From Alkalibacter saccharofermentans DSM 14828 (GTDB lineage Bacteria > Bacillota > Clostridia > Eubacteriales > Alkalibacteraceae), in the NCBI RefSeq assembly GCF_900128885.1, contig NZ_FQTU01000003.1, forward strand, positions 124,001-188,000: a stretch of 64,000 nt of DNA, read 5' to 3'. The stretch's first letter is position 1, and the number at the start of each line of letters is the position of its first letter. The position numbers and the translations under genes were made by a program. Below are positions 44,676 to 52,504 of this stretch, piece after piece. The notes beneath the pieces are model-generated. The model was not told where the DNA came from. It did not search any database and worked only from the letters and a program-made list of their open reading frames with translations.

Positions 44676-45461
44676 GTGAGTTTGGATAAAGTGAACTGTT
44701 ATTTGCTTGACATGGATGGAACCATATATCTGGGTGATGAATTGATACCCGGTGCGAAGGAGTTTTTACAGGAGATCAAAAATAAGGGTAAAGAGTATGT
44801 TTTTTTGACTAATAATTCGTCAAAAAACAAGGAAGCCTATATAGAAAAATTGACGAGATTGGGGATCGACGCTAAAGAGGATGAGATATTTACATCTGGT
44901 GATGCAACGATTTATTACCTAAAAAAGCACACCACCTACAAAAACATCTTCCTTTTAGGCACACCTTCCTTACAAAAGGCCTTCACAGATGCAGGGTTTA
45001 ATGTGTTTACCGAAAGAAATGACAGCATTGAGTGCGTAGTATTGGGTTTTGATACCACATTGACATATGACAAGCTTTGGGCAGCCTGTGATTACGTCAG
45101 AGAACTGCCCTATGTAGCCACGCATCCGGATTTCAACTGCCCTTTGGAGGGTGGCAAATTCATGCCTGATATTGGGGCAATGATCGCTTTCATAAAAGCT
45201 GCTACGGAGAAAGAGCCTGTGGTAATAGGAAAACCTAAAGATCACATGCTTAGCGCAATATTAGATACGTATAAATTGACAAAGAACGATGTTGCCATGG
45301 TAGGAGACAGGCTATACACGGACATAAAAATGGGATACGACTTGGGAGTGAAATCAGTTTTGGTCCTATCAGGTGAAACCACGATGGAGGATTACGACAA
45401 GTCAGAAATCATGGCAGATTTCATTTTTAATTCAGTCAAGGAGCTCAAAGAAGAGATTTGA
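44676..45461 (+). CDS. HAD-IIA family phosphatase (NagD-like)
   Basis: A 261-residue phosphatase, GTG start behind GGGAGG. HAD motifs: LLDMDGTIYLG (near residue 11), FLTNNSS (near 43), GKPK (near 185) and MVGDRLYTDIKMG (near 207); a large C2-type cap lies between motifs II and III. The family hydrolyses small sugar or polyol phosphates (NagD, AraL, phosphoglycolate types). AraL in Bacillus subtilis also sits beside an AraM-type G1P dehydrogenase, which mirrors the arrangement here. The substrate is inferred to be a phosphorylated polyol intermediate. Confidence 0.85.
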   Translation: MSLDKVNCYLLDMDGTIYLGDELIPGAKEFLQEIKNKGKEYVFLTNNSSKNKEAYIEKLTRLGIDAKEDEIFTSGDATIYYLKKHTTYKNIFLLGTPSLQKAFTDAGFNVFTERNDSIECVVLGFDTTLTYDKLWAACDYVRELPYVATHPDFNCPLEGGKFMPDIGAMIAFIKAATEKEPVVIGKPKDHMLSAILDTYKLTKNDVAMVGDRLYTDIKMGYDLGVKSVLVLSGETTMEDYDKSEIMADFIFNSVKELKEEI

Positions 45462-45487
45462 ATCAAATATTCGATAGGAGGATTTAT

Positions 45488-46675
45488 ATGAAAAGCTATA
45501 AGACATTGCTAAACACAGAGATTCCATGCGAATGTGGAAGGACTCACTATGTACCGATAAAAGATGTAGATTTCTTATTTAAGGCAGGGGATATATCGAA
45601 AATAGCATCTAAATATATAGAAGGAAAGGAGGTTCTTGTAGTCGTTGATTGCCACACTGACGAACAGATAAATAATGAAGTAATCGCAGAACTAAAAAGT
45701 GCGGGATATAATTTGACGGTATCTAGATTTACTGATAAAAAATTGGTTCCCGATGAAAAAGCTGTTGGAGCTATACTGATGGACAGTGATAGAAATACCG
45801 ATGGAATAATATCTGTAGGATCAGGTACGATAAGCGATCTGGCTAGGTTTGCTGCAAGCAGGATGAAGGTTCCGGTGGTCACGGTAGCTACTGCTCCTTC
45901 AATGGATGGCTATGCTGCGGCAGGGTCATCTCTGGTTGTCAAGGGAGCAAAAAAAACAATCAAGGCTTTTCCGGTTAATGCTATCTACGGAGATATAGAT
46001 GTTATAGCGAATGCGCCTTATGAGATGATACAGGCAGGATTTGGTGACATCGCCGGGAAAAAGACTGCTTTAGCCGATTGGGCACTTTCGAGAGTTGTTA
46101 CCGGTGAGTATTGGTGTGACAAGACTGTAGAGCTGGTAGAAAGCTCCACGGACATATGTCTTGAAAATGCTGTCAAGATTTCAAAGCGGGATAAAGAGTC
46201 TATAGTATATCTGATAGAAGCCCTTGTGCTTTCAGGTATCGCCATGTCATTGGCAGATGACACCAGACCTGCATCGGGAGGAGAACATCTGATATCCCAC
46301 TACATGGTAATGAAAGATATCGAGAAGGGGAAAATAATTCCATCTCATGGAGTCACCGTAGCTTTCGGAACTTTGATACTAAGTTATCTTTATGAATACC
46401 TGCTAAAATGCGAAGAATTCTTATCCCAAGAGAAAAGCGATGAAATAGCAGATGCAGTGAAGAAATACGCTCCATCTCCTGAAGATGTTAAGGAGTGGCT
46501 AGGAATAGTTGGTCTTCCTCTGGAGCCGGAAGGATATGAAGTAGATAAGGACTATCTTGAAGAGATGATTCTAAAGGCAGGTTTTATCAGGGACAGATTT
46601 ACGGTATTTACATACCTTGACCAGCTGGGAGTCTTGGATAAGGCTGCAAAATATACCCTTTCGAAATTTTATTGA
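45488..46675 (+). CDS. Glycerol-1-phosphate dehydrogenase family protein (AraM/EgsA-like)
   Basis: A 395-residue NAD(P)-dependent dehydrogenase of the iron-alcohol/glycerol dehydrogenase superfamily. ATG 45488 has AGGAGG in front; an in-frame upstream start overlaps the phosphatase gene. Seen: the nucleotide-binding loop VGSGTISDLARFAA (near 108) and metal ligands in FGDIAGKKTALADW (near 185), GGEHLISHYM (near 267) and SHGVTVAFG (near 290). AraM makes sn-glycerol-1-phosphate from DHAP; here the PTS context suggests another polyol phosphate may be the substrate. An N-terminal CECGRTHY is unusual and conserved in some homologues. Confidence 0.8.
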   Translation: MKSYKTLLNTEIPCECGRTHYVPIKDVDFLFKAGDISKIASKYIEGKEVLVVVDCHTDEQINNEVIAELKSAGYNLTVSRFTDKKLVPDEKAVGAILMDSDRNTDGIISVGSGTISDLARFAASRMKVPVVTVATAPSMDGYAAAGSSLVVKGAKKTIKAFPVNAIYGDIDVIANAPYEMIQAGFGDIAGKKTALADWALSRVVTGEYWCDKTVELVESSTDICLENAVKISKRDKESIVYLIEALVLSGIAMSLADDTRPASGGEHLISHYMVMKDIEKGKIIPSHGVTVAFGTLILSYLYEYLLKCEEFLSQEKSDEIADAVKKYAPSPEDVKEWLGIVGLPLEPEGYEVDKDYLEEMILKAGFIRDRFTVFTYLDQLGVLDKAAKYTLSKFY

Positions 46676-46682
46676 TAAACTG

Positions 46683-46777
46683 GCAGCGGGTTCTTAATTT
46701 AAGGACCCGCTGCTTCAAATCTAGGCAAAAAAAATTAAGACTATGGGGATCATAGTCTTAACTGGGGATTTTTTATC
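46683..46777 (+). terminator. Two tandem hairpins ending the polyol locus
   Basis: First stem GCAGCGGGTTCTT (46683-46695) with complement at 46701-46713, one G-T pair, weak T-tract. Second stem TTAAGACTATG (46735-46745) with exact complement (46751-46761), followed by GGGGATTTTTT. Together they separate the polyol genes from asp23. The next 200 bases up to 46975 hold no gene; TATAAT at 46794-46799 lacks a good -35. Confidence 0.7.
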
Positions 46778-46974
46778 TTATAGAAAAAAGGGGTATAATT
46801 TCTATAAGAATAAGGGGTTATATATGTGACGAGTTCATTATATTCCACGTCAAATTCTAATACAAGGAAATATACACAAAAAAACATTTGTAAAGGATAT
46901 CATATTTTCATTATCGAACATATGTTACAAATAGAGCTGAAACTGCCTTCCTGCAATGAAAAGGCAATAAATAT

Positions 46975-47031
46975 TTGTGTTTTTTATGGATTGAAACTAT
47001 AATGGTATTATAAGAATATACCATTATAGTT
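46975..47031 (+). promoter_or_regulatory. asp23-nusB promoter with 14-bp inverted repeat
   Basis: TTGTGT (46975-46980), 17 bp, TATAAT (46998-47003). The -10 lies inside the left arm of a perfect 14-bp inverted repeat (46995-47008 and 47018-47031, 9-base spacer), the right arm of which ends next to the GGAGG ribosome site. It may be an operator or a leader hairpin. Confidence 0.6.
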
Positions 47032-47048
47032 CTACGGAGGGATAACCT

Positions 47049-47408
47049 ATGGAATATAACGAGGATCTTAAAGGAAATGTTGTCGTCAGCGAAGATGTAG
47101 TCTCGTCAATAGCAAACCTGGCGGCAACCGAAGTGGAAGGTGTAGCCCACCTGCATCATGGGATAACCGGAGGGATTGCAGAAAAGCTTGGAAAGAAAAG
47201 TGGCTCCAAAGGAGTTCGGGTAGTCAGAAGCGATGACGAGCTGATAATAGATCTTTACGTTGACGTGGACTTTGGAGTTCAGGTTCAGGAAACTGCTGAA
47301 AAAGTTCAGAGAAAAGTCAAGACTACTGTGGAGGCTATGACCGGTACCAGGGTGATTCAGGTCAATGTAAATGTAGATGGTGTTAGGATGAAGGCAACAA
47401 TCGACTAA
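47049..47408 (+). CDS. Asp23/Gls24-family envelope stress protein
   Basis: A 119-residue soluble alpha/beta protein with the usual opening GNVVVSEDVVSSIANLAATE, EVEGVAHL and a C-terminal VIQVNVNVDGVRM. Asp23-type proteins form membrane-associated filaments through AmaP in Staphylococcus; no AmaP is seen here. In many Clostridia a gene of this type stands directly before nusB, as here, with uncertain role. CGGAGGG precedes the ATG. The weak hairpin at 47411-47453 between it and nusB has no clear T-run. Confidence 0.92.
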   Translation: MEYNEDLKGNVVVSEDVVSSIANLAATEVEGVAHLHHGITGGIAEKLGKKSGSKGVRVVRSDDELIIDLYVDVDFGVQVQETAEKVQRKVKTTVEAMTGTRVIQVNVNVDGVRMKATID

Positions 47409-47487
47409 AAAACAACTGCCCCTTGAGTTATTCAACTTGCAGGGGTATTGTTATGTTGAAAATTTTAAGCAAGACGGAGGAAACATA

Positions 47488-47919
47488 ATGAGTAGAAAAT
47501 TTGCTAGAGAGCTGGTGTTAAAGATAGCTTATCAAATGAACTTTGAAGAGGGAGGTCATCTGATAAATGCGACAGAAGCTATCGATAGGTACAGGGACAT
47601 GGTGGAGGAACCGAAATATCAGGAATTGACGGATAGCGACCGGGAGTTTATCGAAGAAATATTAAAGGGCATAGACTCCAACAGGGAGGTGTTGGACGAA
47701 AGGATCAATGAACATTTAATCAACTGGACCTTGGACAGGCTTAATATAATAGATTCCGCCATGATGAGAATCGCCGCCTATGAGATTTTGTTCCTGAAAG
47801 ATACCCCAAAGGCCATAGTCATCAATGAAGCACTTAATTTGGTTTCCAAGTTTGGGGACGAAAAATCCACTAAATACATAAATGCAGTTTTGGACAATCT
47901 AGAATCAAATGAAGAGTAA
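47488..47919 (+). CDS. nusB: Transcription antitermination factor NusB
   Basis: With NusE (S10) it binds boxA on rRNA leaders and prevents early termination. All-helical, 143 residues from ATG 47488, which follows CGGAGG (47475-47480); the longer frame from 47437 has no support. It begins MSRKFARELVLKIAYQMNF, and the helix AMMRIAAYEILFLKDTPKAIVINEALNLVSKFG is the conserved core (near 91). It overlaps the next gene by 11 bases. First of the long operon that includes OLE RNA. Confidence 0.95.
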   Translation: MSRKFARELVLKIAYQMNFEEGGHLINATEAIDRYRDMVEEPKYQELTDSDREFIEEILKGIDSNREVLDERINEHLINWTLDRLNIIDSAMMRIAAYEILFLKDTPKAIVINEALNLVSKFGDEKSTKYINAVLDNLESNEE

Positions 47920-48874
47920 TCTGTTCTTAGGCATAGACACCAGCAATTACACTACATCCTTGTCTGTTGTAGATGAAATGGGAACAAGGGTATGGGATTT
48001 GAGAATCCCACTGAGAGTCGGGGAAGGCAAAAGAGGATTGAGGCAACAGGAAGCGGTGTTTCAGCATATAAAAAATTTAGGAGAATTGGCAAAAACCATG
48101 GATTGTCTTGAAGGCAGGGTATCGGTGGTAGCTGCGAGCAGCAAACCGAGAATGGCCGAAGGGTCATATATGCCTGTGTTCGAGGTGTCGAAAAATATTG
48201 GCATGCTTTTGGCATCGGCTTTAGGTGCTTGTTTTGTGGAAACTTCCCACCAAAGAGGCCATATAAGAGCGGCCTTGAATTTAAATGACGGCATATCGGA
48301 AGGGTTTATAGGGGTTCATATAAGCGGAGGAACCACAGAGTTCGTAGAATATAAGTGGAACAAGAGCTTTATTAAGGAAGTAATCGTCGACAAGACGTTA
48401 GATATAAGTCTAGGACAAGTGATAGATAGAATCGGAGTTGAAATGGGCTTCCCATTTCCTGCTGGCAGATGGATGGAGCAGTTTTTAGATGTGGAAAACA
48501 AAAGATCTTTTGAGAAGAAAATCAGCTACAAGTCAAACAGAAACAGCCGTGGAATAAACTTATCCGGTCTGGAGACTTATCTTTATAGATTATACAAGGA
48601 GACAGATGACAAAGCTCTCGTGATTCGAACAGCATTTGAAAATGCATCCAGGTTATTGGCTGAAGTCGGCGTAGACAGATGCAGCGAAGCATCTGTTGCT
48701 GATTTGCTGGTCTGCGGGGGCGTTGCGTCTAACAGGTACATAAGGGAATCTGTAAAAAAGAAGTTGGCTGAAAGCAATGTCAATGGTTATTTTTGTGCTC
48801 CCGGGGACTGCACTGATAATGCTTTCGGGGTTGCACTCATTGGGAGAGACCATTTTGAGGAGCGGTGCAAATGA
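47909..48874 (+). CDS. TsaD/Kae1-like paralogue (M22 family)
   Basis: A 321-residue ASKHA-fold protein related to TsaD, the t6A tRNA-modification enzyme. Visible: FLGIDTSNYTTSLSVV (residues 5-20), TSHQRGHIRAAL (near 112) with the two histidines that bind metal in TsaD, HISGGTTEFVEY (near 139) and CGGVASNRYIRE (near 272). It is shorter and more divergent than a housekeeping TsaD, and in Clostridia this version sits between nusB and xseA, so I take it as a separate paralogue rather than tsaD itself. It overlaps nusB by 11 bases and xseA by 4. Its function is unknown. Confidence 0.8.
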   Translation: MKSNLFLGIDTSNYTTSLSVVDEMGTRVWDLRIPLRVGEGKRGLRQQEAVFQHIKNLGELAKTMDCLEGRVSVVAASSKPRMAEGSYMPVFEVSKNIGMLLASALGACFVETSHQRGHIRAALNLNDGISEGFIGVHISGGTTEFVEYKWNKSFIKEVIVDKTLDISLGQVIDRIGVEMGFPFPAGRWMEQFLDVENKRSFEKKISYKSNRNSRGINLSGLETYLYRLYKETDDKALVIRTAFENASRLLAEVGVDRCSEASVADLLVCGGVASNRYIRESVKKKLAESNVNGYFCAPGDCTDNAFGVALIGRDHFEERCK

Positions 48875-50067
48875 GGCAAAGGGTTTTGAGCGTCAGCAAA
48901 TTGACAAAATATATAAAGAGCATATTTGATAACGACGTGATATTAAAAAATGTAATCGTAGAAGGGGAAATATCCAATTACAAATTACATTCTTCAGGGC
49001 ATGCTTACTTTTCAGTTAAAGATGATGAGAGCAGGCTGAATTGCGTGATGTTTAAAAATGCAGCAGCATCATCTCCAAGCATCGGTGATGGAGACAAAGT
49101 GATTTTACATGGGAATATTTCCGTTTATGAAAAAAACGGTCAGTATCAGCTTTACGTGCAAAAGTGCGAAAAAAAGGGCCTTGGAGATTTGTATGTGGAG
49201 TTTGAAAAACTAAAATCTGAGCTTGAATCTCTGGGATGGTTCGATCCCTTGAAAAAAAAGAAGATTCCAATGGTACCTAAAAAAATCGGCGTTGTCACCT
49301 CGCCTACAGGGGCGGCCATTAGGGACATGATTTCAGTTATAAGCAGAAGATTTCCCAACGTTGAAATTTATATAATGCCGGTTTCTGTGCAAGGAAGAGA
49401 AGCTCCTGGTGAAATATCTGCCGGTATCGATATTTTCAATGTCATGAATGAAGTAGATGTAGTGATTATTGGACGAGGTGGAGGATCTATTGAGGAGTTG
49501 TGGGCTTTTAATGAAAGGATTGTAGCAGAAAGCATACATAATTCCATCATACCTGTAGTCAGTGCCGTCGGTCATGAGACGGATTTTACTATCAGTGATT
49601 TTACAGCAGATCTAAGGGCTCCCACACCTTCGGCGGCGGGTGAATTGGTGGTTCCTTCTCTAGCAGAGCTGAAAGACAAATTAATGTCTTTTGAAAAGAG
49701 ACTTTCAAAGGATATGCTGTCACAGCTCGCCATCAGTAAAGAGATGTTGATCAGGCTGAGAGGAAATTATTTCTTTTCGAAACCGGAAATGTTTTATTCC
49801 GGACATACTCAGACCTTGGACATTATGAAAACAGACCTTGAAAGGTCTGTCATGAAGGTGATTGACCTAAAAAAGACTTTGTTGGAAGGTTATCGTTCCG
49901 AGCTTAAGGGGATGAATCCTGAAAATGTACTTAAGAGGGGTTATGCAGTTATAAAGGGTGCAAAAGGAGAGTATATCGGAAGCATAGATCAGGTATCGCC
50001 AGGTGAGAATGTGGAAATAGTTTTTAAAGACGGAACGGCGATATCAAAAATATTGAGCAAAGGATAG
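48871..50067 (+). CDS. xseA: Exodeoxyribonuclease VII large subunit
   Basis: Catalytic subunit of the single-strand-specific exonuclease VII. It has 398 residues from ATG 48871, with GAGGAG eight bases before; GTG 48865 is too close to that site. N-terminal OB-fold (about 15-100, VEGEISNYKLHSSGHAYFSV), then the catalytic domain with GVVTSPTGAAIRD (near 143) and IIGRGGGSIEELW (near 196), VGHETDFTI (near 232), and a long helical C-terminus that binds XseB. ATGA overlap with the preceding gene. Confidence 0.96.
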   Translation: MRQRVLSVSKLTKYIKSIFDNDVILKNVIVEGEISNYKLHSSGHAYFSVKDDESRLNCVMFKNAAASSPSIGDGDKVILHGNISVYEKNGQYQLYVQKCEKKGLGDLYVEFEKLKSELESLGWFDPLKKKKIPMVPKKIGVVTSPTGAAIRDMISVISRRFPNVEIYIMPVSVQGREAPGEISAGIDIFNVMNEVDVVIIGRGGGSIEELWAFNERIVAESIHNSIIPVVSAVGHETDFTISDFTADLRAPTPSAAGELVVPSLAELKDKLMSFEKRLSKDMLSQLAISKEMLIRLRGNYFFSKPEMFYSGHTQTLDIMKTDLERSVMKVIDLKKTLLEGYRSELKGMNPENVLKRGYAVIKGAKGEYIGSIDQVSPGENVEIVFKDGTAISKILSKG

Positions 50068-50073
50068 TGGGAT

Positions 50074-50310
50074 ATGAAAAAAACTGCTTTTGAAGACAAT
50101 ATTAAACGAATAGAGGAGATCATCGGATACATAGAGGGAAACCAGGTGTCTTTAGATGAGAGCGTTAAGTATTTTGAGGAAGGCATGAAGCTTATAAAGG
50201 AATGCGAAAGTAAGCTAGAGACCACAAAGAAGAAGGTAGTTAAGCTGGTTTCCAAGGACGGAGAGATGACTGAAGAGCCCCTTGACGAAGGAGAAGAAAA
50301 TGGAGTTTAA
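50074..50310 (+). CDS. xseB: Exodeoxyribonuclease VII small subunit
   Basis: A 78-residue helical partner of XseA. The pattern FEDNIKRIEEIIGYIEG then SLDESVKYFEEGMKLIKECE is typical. It follows xseA by 6 bases with only a weak ribosome site (GGATAGTGGGAT), so it probably relies on coupling, and it overlaps ispA by 11 bases. Ends in an acidic tail. Confidence 0.94.
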   Translation: MKKTAFEDNIKRIEEIIGYIEGNQVSLDESVKYFEEGMKLIKECESKLETTKKKVVKLVSKDGEMTEEPLDEGEENGV

Positions 50311-51184
50311 GAGCGAATACAAAAGAAGGCAGGATGAGGTGGAGCGAGGGCTTGAAGATCAGATGGAAATACTCGAAGGCAAGATACCCTCTGAACTCTA
50401 CAAGTCCATGAGCTATAGCCTGATGGCGGGAGGAAAGCGGCTGAGACCTGTAATGTTACTGGAATTTTCAAAATTCGGAAGCTGGGATTATAAAAAAGCG
50501 ATGCCACTTGCTTGTGCTATGGAAATGATACATACCTACTCTCTGGTCCATGACGACCTTCCAGCGATGGACAATGACGATCTTCGTAGAGGAAAACCTA
50601 CTAACCACAAGGTTTATGGCGAAAATATTGCAATCTTAGCAGGAGACGGGTTGCTAAATTACTCTTACGAGACAATGATAGAGGGAATGGCATCGGAGAA
50701 TCCCGGCTATGTGCTGGCGCTAAGGGAGATTTCAAGAGCTGCGGGAGTCAAGGGGATGATAGGTGGGCAAGTGGATGATATTAAAAACGAAGATGTGAAT
50801 ATAGATATAAAAACCTTGGACAGCATCAACGAAAGAAAAACCGGGGCGCTTATAAAAGCTTCTGTTCTATCCGGAGCCTATTTTTCTGAGCTGGACCAAG
50901 ATAAAATAAAAAACCTGGAAGCATACAGCGACAAAATGGGATTGGCGTTTCAGATAGTAGATGACATTCTCGACGTGACAGGAGATGTGGAAAAAACCGG
51001 AAAGAAATCAGGGAAGGACTTGGAGAATAAAAAAACTACTTATCCATCGGTTTATGGCATAGAAAAAAGCAGGAAAATCGTGGACGGGCTCTATGAGAAA
51101 GCTTTGATCAACTTAAAAAAAGCTGAAGCCGATACCGAGTTTTTGGTTAAATTGACCAGTTTTTTGTGTAGCCGGGATTACTGA
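50300..51184 (+). CDS. ispA: Farnesyl (geranyl) diphosphate synthase
   Basis: Condenses isopentenyl diphosphate with allylic diphosphates to give the C15 (or C10) precursor of undecaprenol and quinones. It has 294 residues from ATG 50300, which follows GAAGGAGAAG; a longer in-frame start lies deeper in xseB. The first aspartate-rich motif is in DDLPAMDNDDLRRG (near residue 85) and the second in DDILD (near 222); GGKRLRP (near 45) binds diphosphate. Next on the strand is OLE RNA, the position seen in other OLE-bearing bacteria. Confidence 0.95.
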   Translation: MEFKSEYKRRQDEVERGLEDQMEILEGKIPSELYKSMSYSLMAGGKRLRPVMLLEFSKFGSWDYKKAMPLACAMEMIHTYSLVHDDLPAMDNDDLRRGKPTNHKVYGENIAILAGDGLLNYSYETMIEGMASENPGYVLALREISRAAGVKGMIGGQVDDIKNEDVNIDIKTLDSINERKTGALIKASVLSGAYFSELDQDKIKNLEAYSDKMGLAFQIVDDILDVTGDVEKTGKKSGKDLENKKTTYPSVYGIEKSRKIVDGLYEKALINLKKAEADTEFLVKLTSFLCSRDY

Positions 51185-51262
51185 TTTAAACAGGATTTAA
51201 GCAAGAGGGCGTATAATGATGATGGCGGAATAGATACCGGTCGCCAACTGAATGAGCATAGT

Positions 51263-51291
51263 TTGTAAACAAAATATGTATATGGTATAAT
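51263..51291 (+). promoter_or_regulatory. Possible own promoter for OLE RNA
   Basis: TTGTAA (51263-51268), 17 bp, TATAAT (51286-51291) with TGG before it (extended -10). The start point would fall at about 51298, immediately before the 5' strand of the closing stem of the RNA. Confidence 0.65.
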
Positions 51292-51297
51292 TCACTT

Positions 51298-51868
51298 ATT
51301 AAATATGGTGGCGCAGTATTCTAGTCAGATCTATCGCTTCTCAAGGCGGGGCTAAAAATCCGTCAAAGGGCACATCGATGAAGTTTCTTGTATTGGCTTT
51401 CGACGCCCAGTTGGGGGCTTTTACAGGGAGTAAAGGGGGATGGGGCGATCCGCAATGGCATGCGGGCGTAGACCCTGCTCCCGCGGAGACCCGGGAAACC
51501 GGGAGAAACCTGCGGAAGTGTCGCAAGATATGGAAGCAGCGTAGCCTGCCTTGAGTGAGGTAGGGAGATGATAAGATCAGTCCGGCTGGCTTTTGAGCTC
51601 AAAGTCGTCGGGTATTGCTTTTCGAAACCTATCTTGCAAAAGAGGCTAGGAAGCGATGTGACTGTTGAGGAAAACTCCTAGACTGTTCCTTTGGAAGCAC
51701 TTCGAGGATTACAGTGTGTACTGAGTGGCAATCCAGCCTCGTCTCTGGCGACAAGACGAAAAAAGGGCAAGGGAAACCGCCGGTTTGGCGACGAATCGGT
51801 CTCTTTTTGGGAAAACCTGCTGGACCTATGGCGCAAAGTTTACTTGAAGTGCTGCCACCATATTTCAA
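51298..51868 (+). ncRNA. ole: OLE RNA (ornate large extremophilic RNA)
   Basis: A 570-base GC-rich, open-frame-free segment between ispA and a small membrane protein gene that is followed by tlyA, argR and recN: the known setting of OLE RNA. Direct evidence for one folded unit is the terminal helix, AAATATGGTGGC (51301-51312) pairing with GCCACCATATTT (51854-51865), 540 bases apart; internal hairpins such as GACCCGGGAAACCGGG near 51490 are clear. Length is close to the family's roughly 600 bases. OLE RNA forms a membrane ribonucleoprotein with OapA and in Halalkalibacterium is tied to tolerance of short-chain alcohols, cold and Mg2+. No covariance search was run. Confidence 0.88.
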
Positions 51869-51889
51869 TAATTCCATACGGAGGAAATC

Positions 51890-52504
51890 TTGAAAGACAA
51901 CAGCAACAATTTAAAGCGAAATAGAAAATCGAATAAGGAAATAAAAATTGAAAAACAAAGAAGATGGTTGGTATTTATAACAATATGGACCTTTTTTCTT
52001 TCTATCGGCATAAACCTCGTTTCCGAGCTGTTCATTAACAATTCGGATATTTTGGTTTCTTTTTTTATCCTGGTAATTATCGTATCGATCGGGATATTTT
52101 TTGACATGGTTGGAATTGCCGTAGCGTCCGCCAACATTACGCCATTCAATTCTATGGCTGCAAACAGGGTCAGGGGTTCTAAGGAAGCAGTGGATATCGT
52201 TAAGAATGCCAGTCAGGTTTCAAACTTTTGCAATGACGTAGTAGGAGACATATGTGGGATTGTAAGTGGGGCTACCGCCATAAGTATCGTTTTTCAGATA
52301 GGAAGCAGCTTCGATTTTTTTGAGACTACTATATTGGCAGTAATTTTAAATGGTTTGCTGGCGGCGGTTACAGTAGGAGGCAAGGCCATAGGCAAGAACA
52401 TCGCTATGGAGCACAGCACTCAGATCGTGTATCGATTCGGTCATGTGATATCTTTTGTAAAAAGTCCTTTTGGAAAGATGAAAGGCGGTAGGGAAAATGG
52501 TTAG
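51890..52504 (+). CDS. oapA: OLE-associated membrane protein OapA
   Basis: A 204-residue integral membrane protein directly after OLE RNA. A very basic N-terminus (about 1-26, ten Lys/Arg) that could contact RNA is followed by four hydrophobic segments (about 27-49, 55-80, 115-140, 145-165). IGIFFDMVGIAVASANITPFN (near 65) is the most striking conserved-looking stretch. TTG start at 51890 with GGAGG six bases upstream; there is no closer ATG. Identity rests on context, size and topology. Overlaps tlyA by 8 bases. In other species OapA anchors OLE RNA to the membrane. Confidence 0.85.
   Translation: MKDNSNNLKRNRKSNKEIKIEKQRRWLVFITIWTFFLSIGINLVSELFINNSDILVSFFILVIIVSIGIFFDMVGIAVASANITPFNSMAANRVRGSKEAVDIVKNASQVSNFCNDVVGDICGIVSGATAISIVFQIGSSFDFFETTILAVILNGLLAAVTVGGKAIGKNIAMEHSTQIVYRFGHVISFVKSPFGKMKGGRENG

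Noticed and set aside
46800..46974. Possible small gene in the 373-base gap before asp23
   Set aside because: No open frame with a ribosome site is present; only AT-rich DNA with a lone TATAAT at 46794-46799.
51341..51924. Short open frames on both strands within the OLE region
   Set aside because: They are rich in Pro, Arg, Gly and Cys, lack ribosome sites, and overlap a structured RNA with matching ends.
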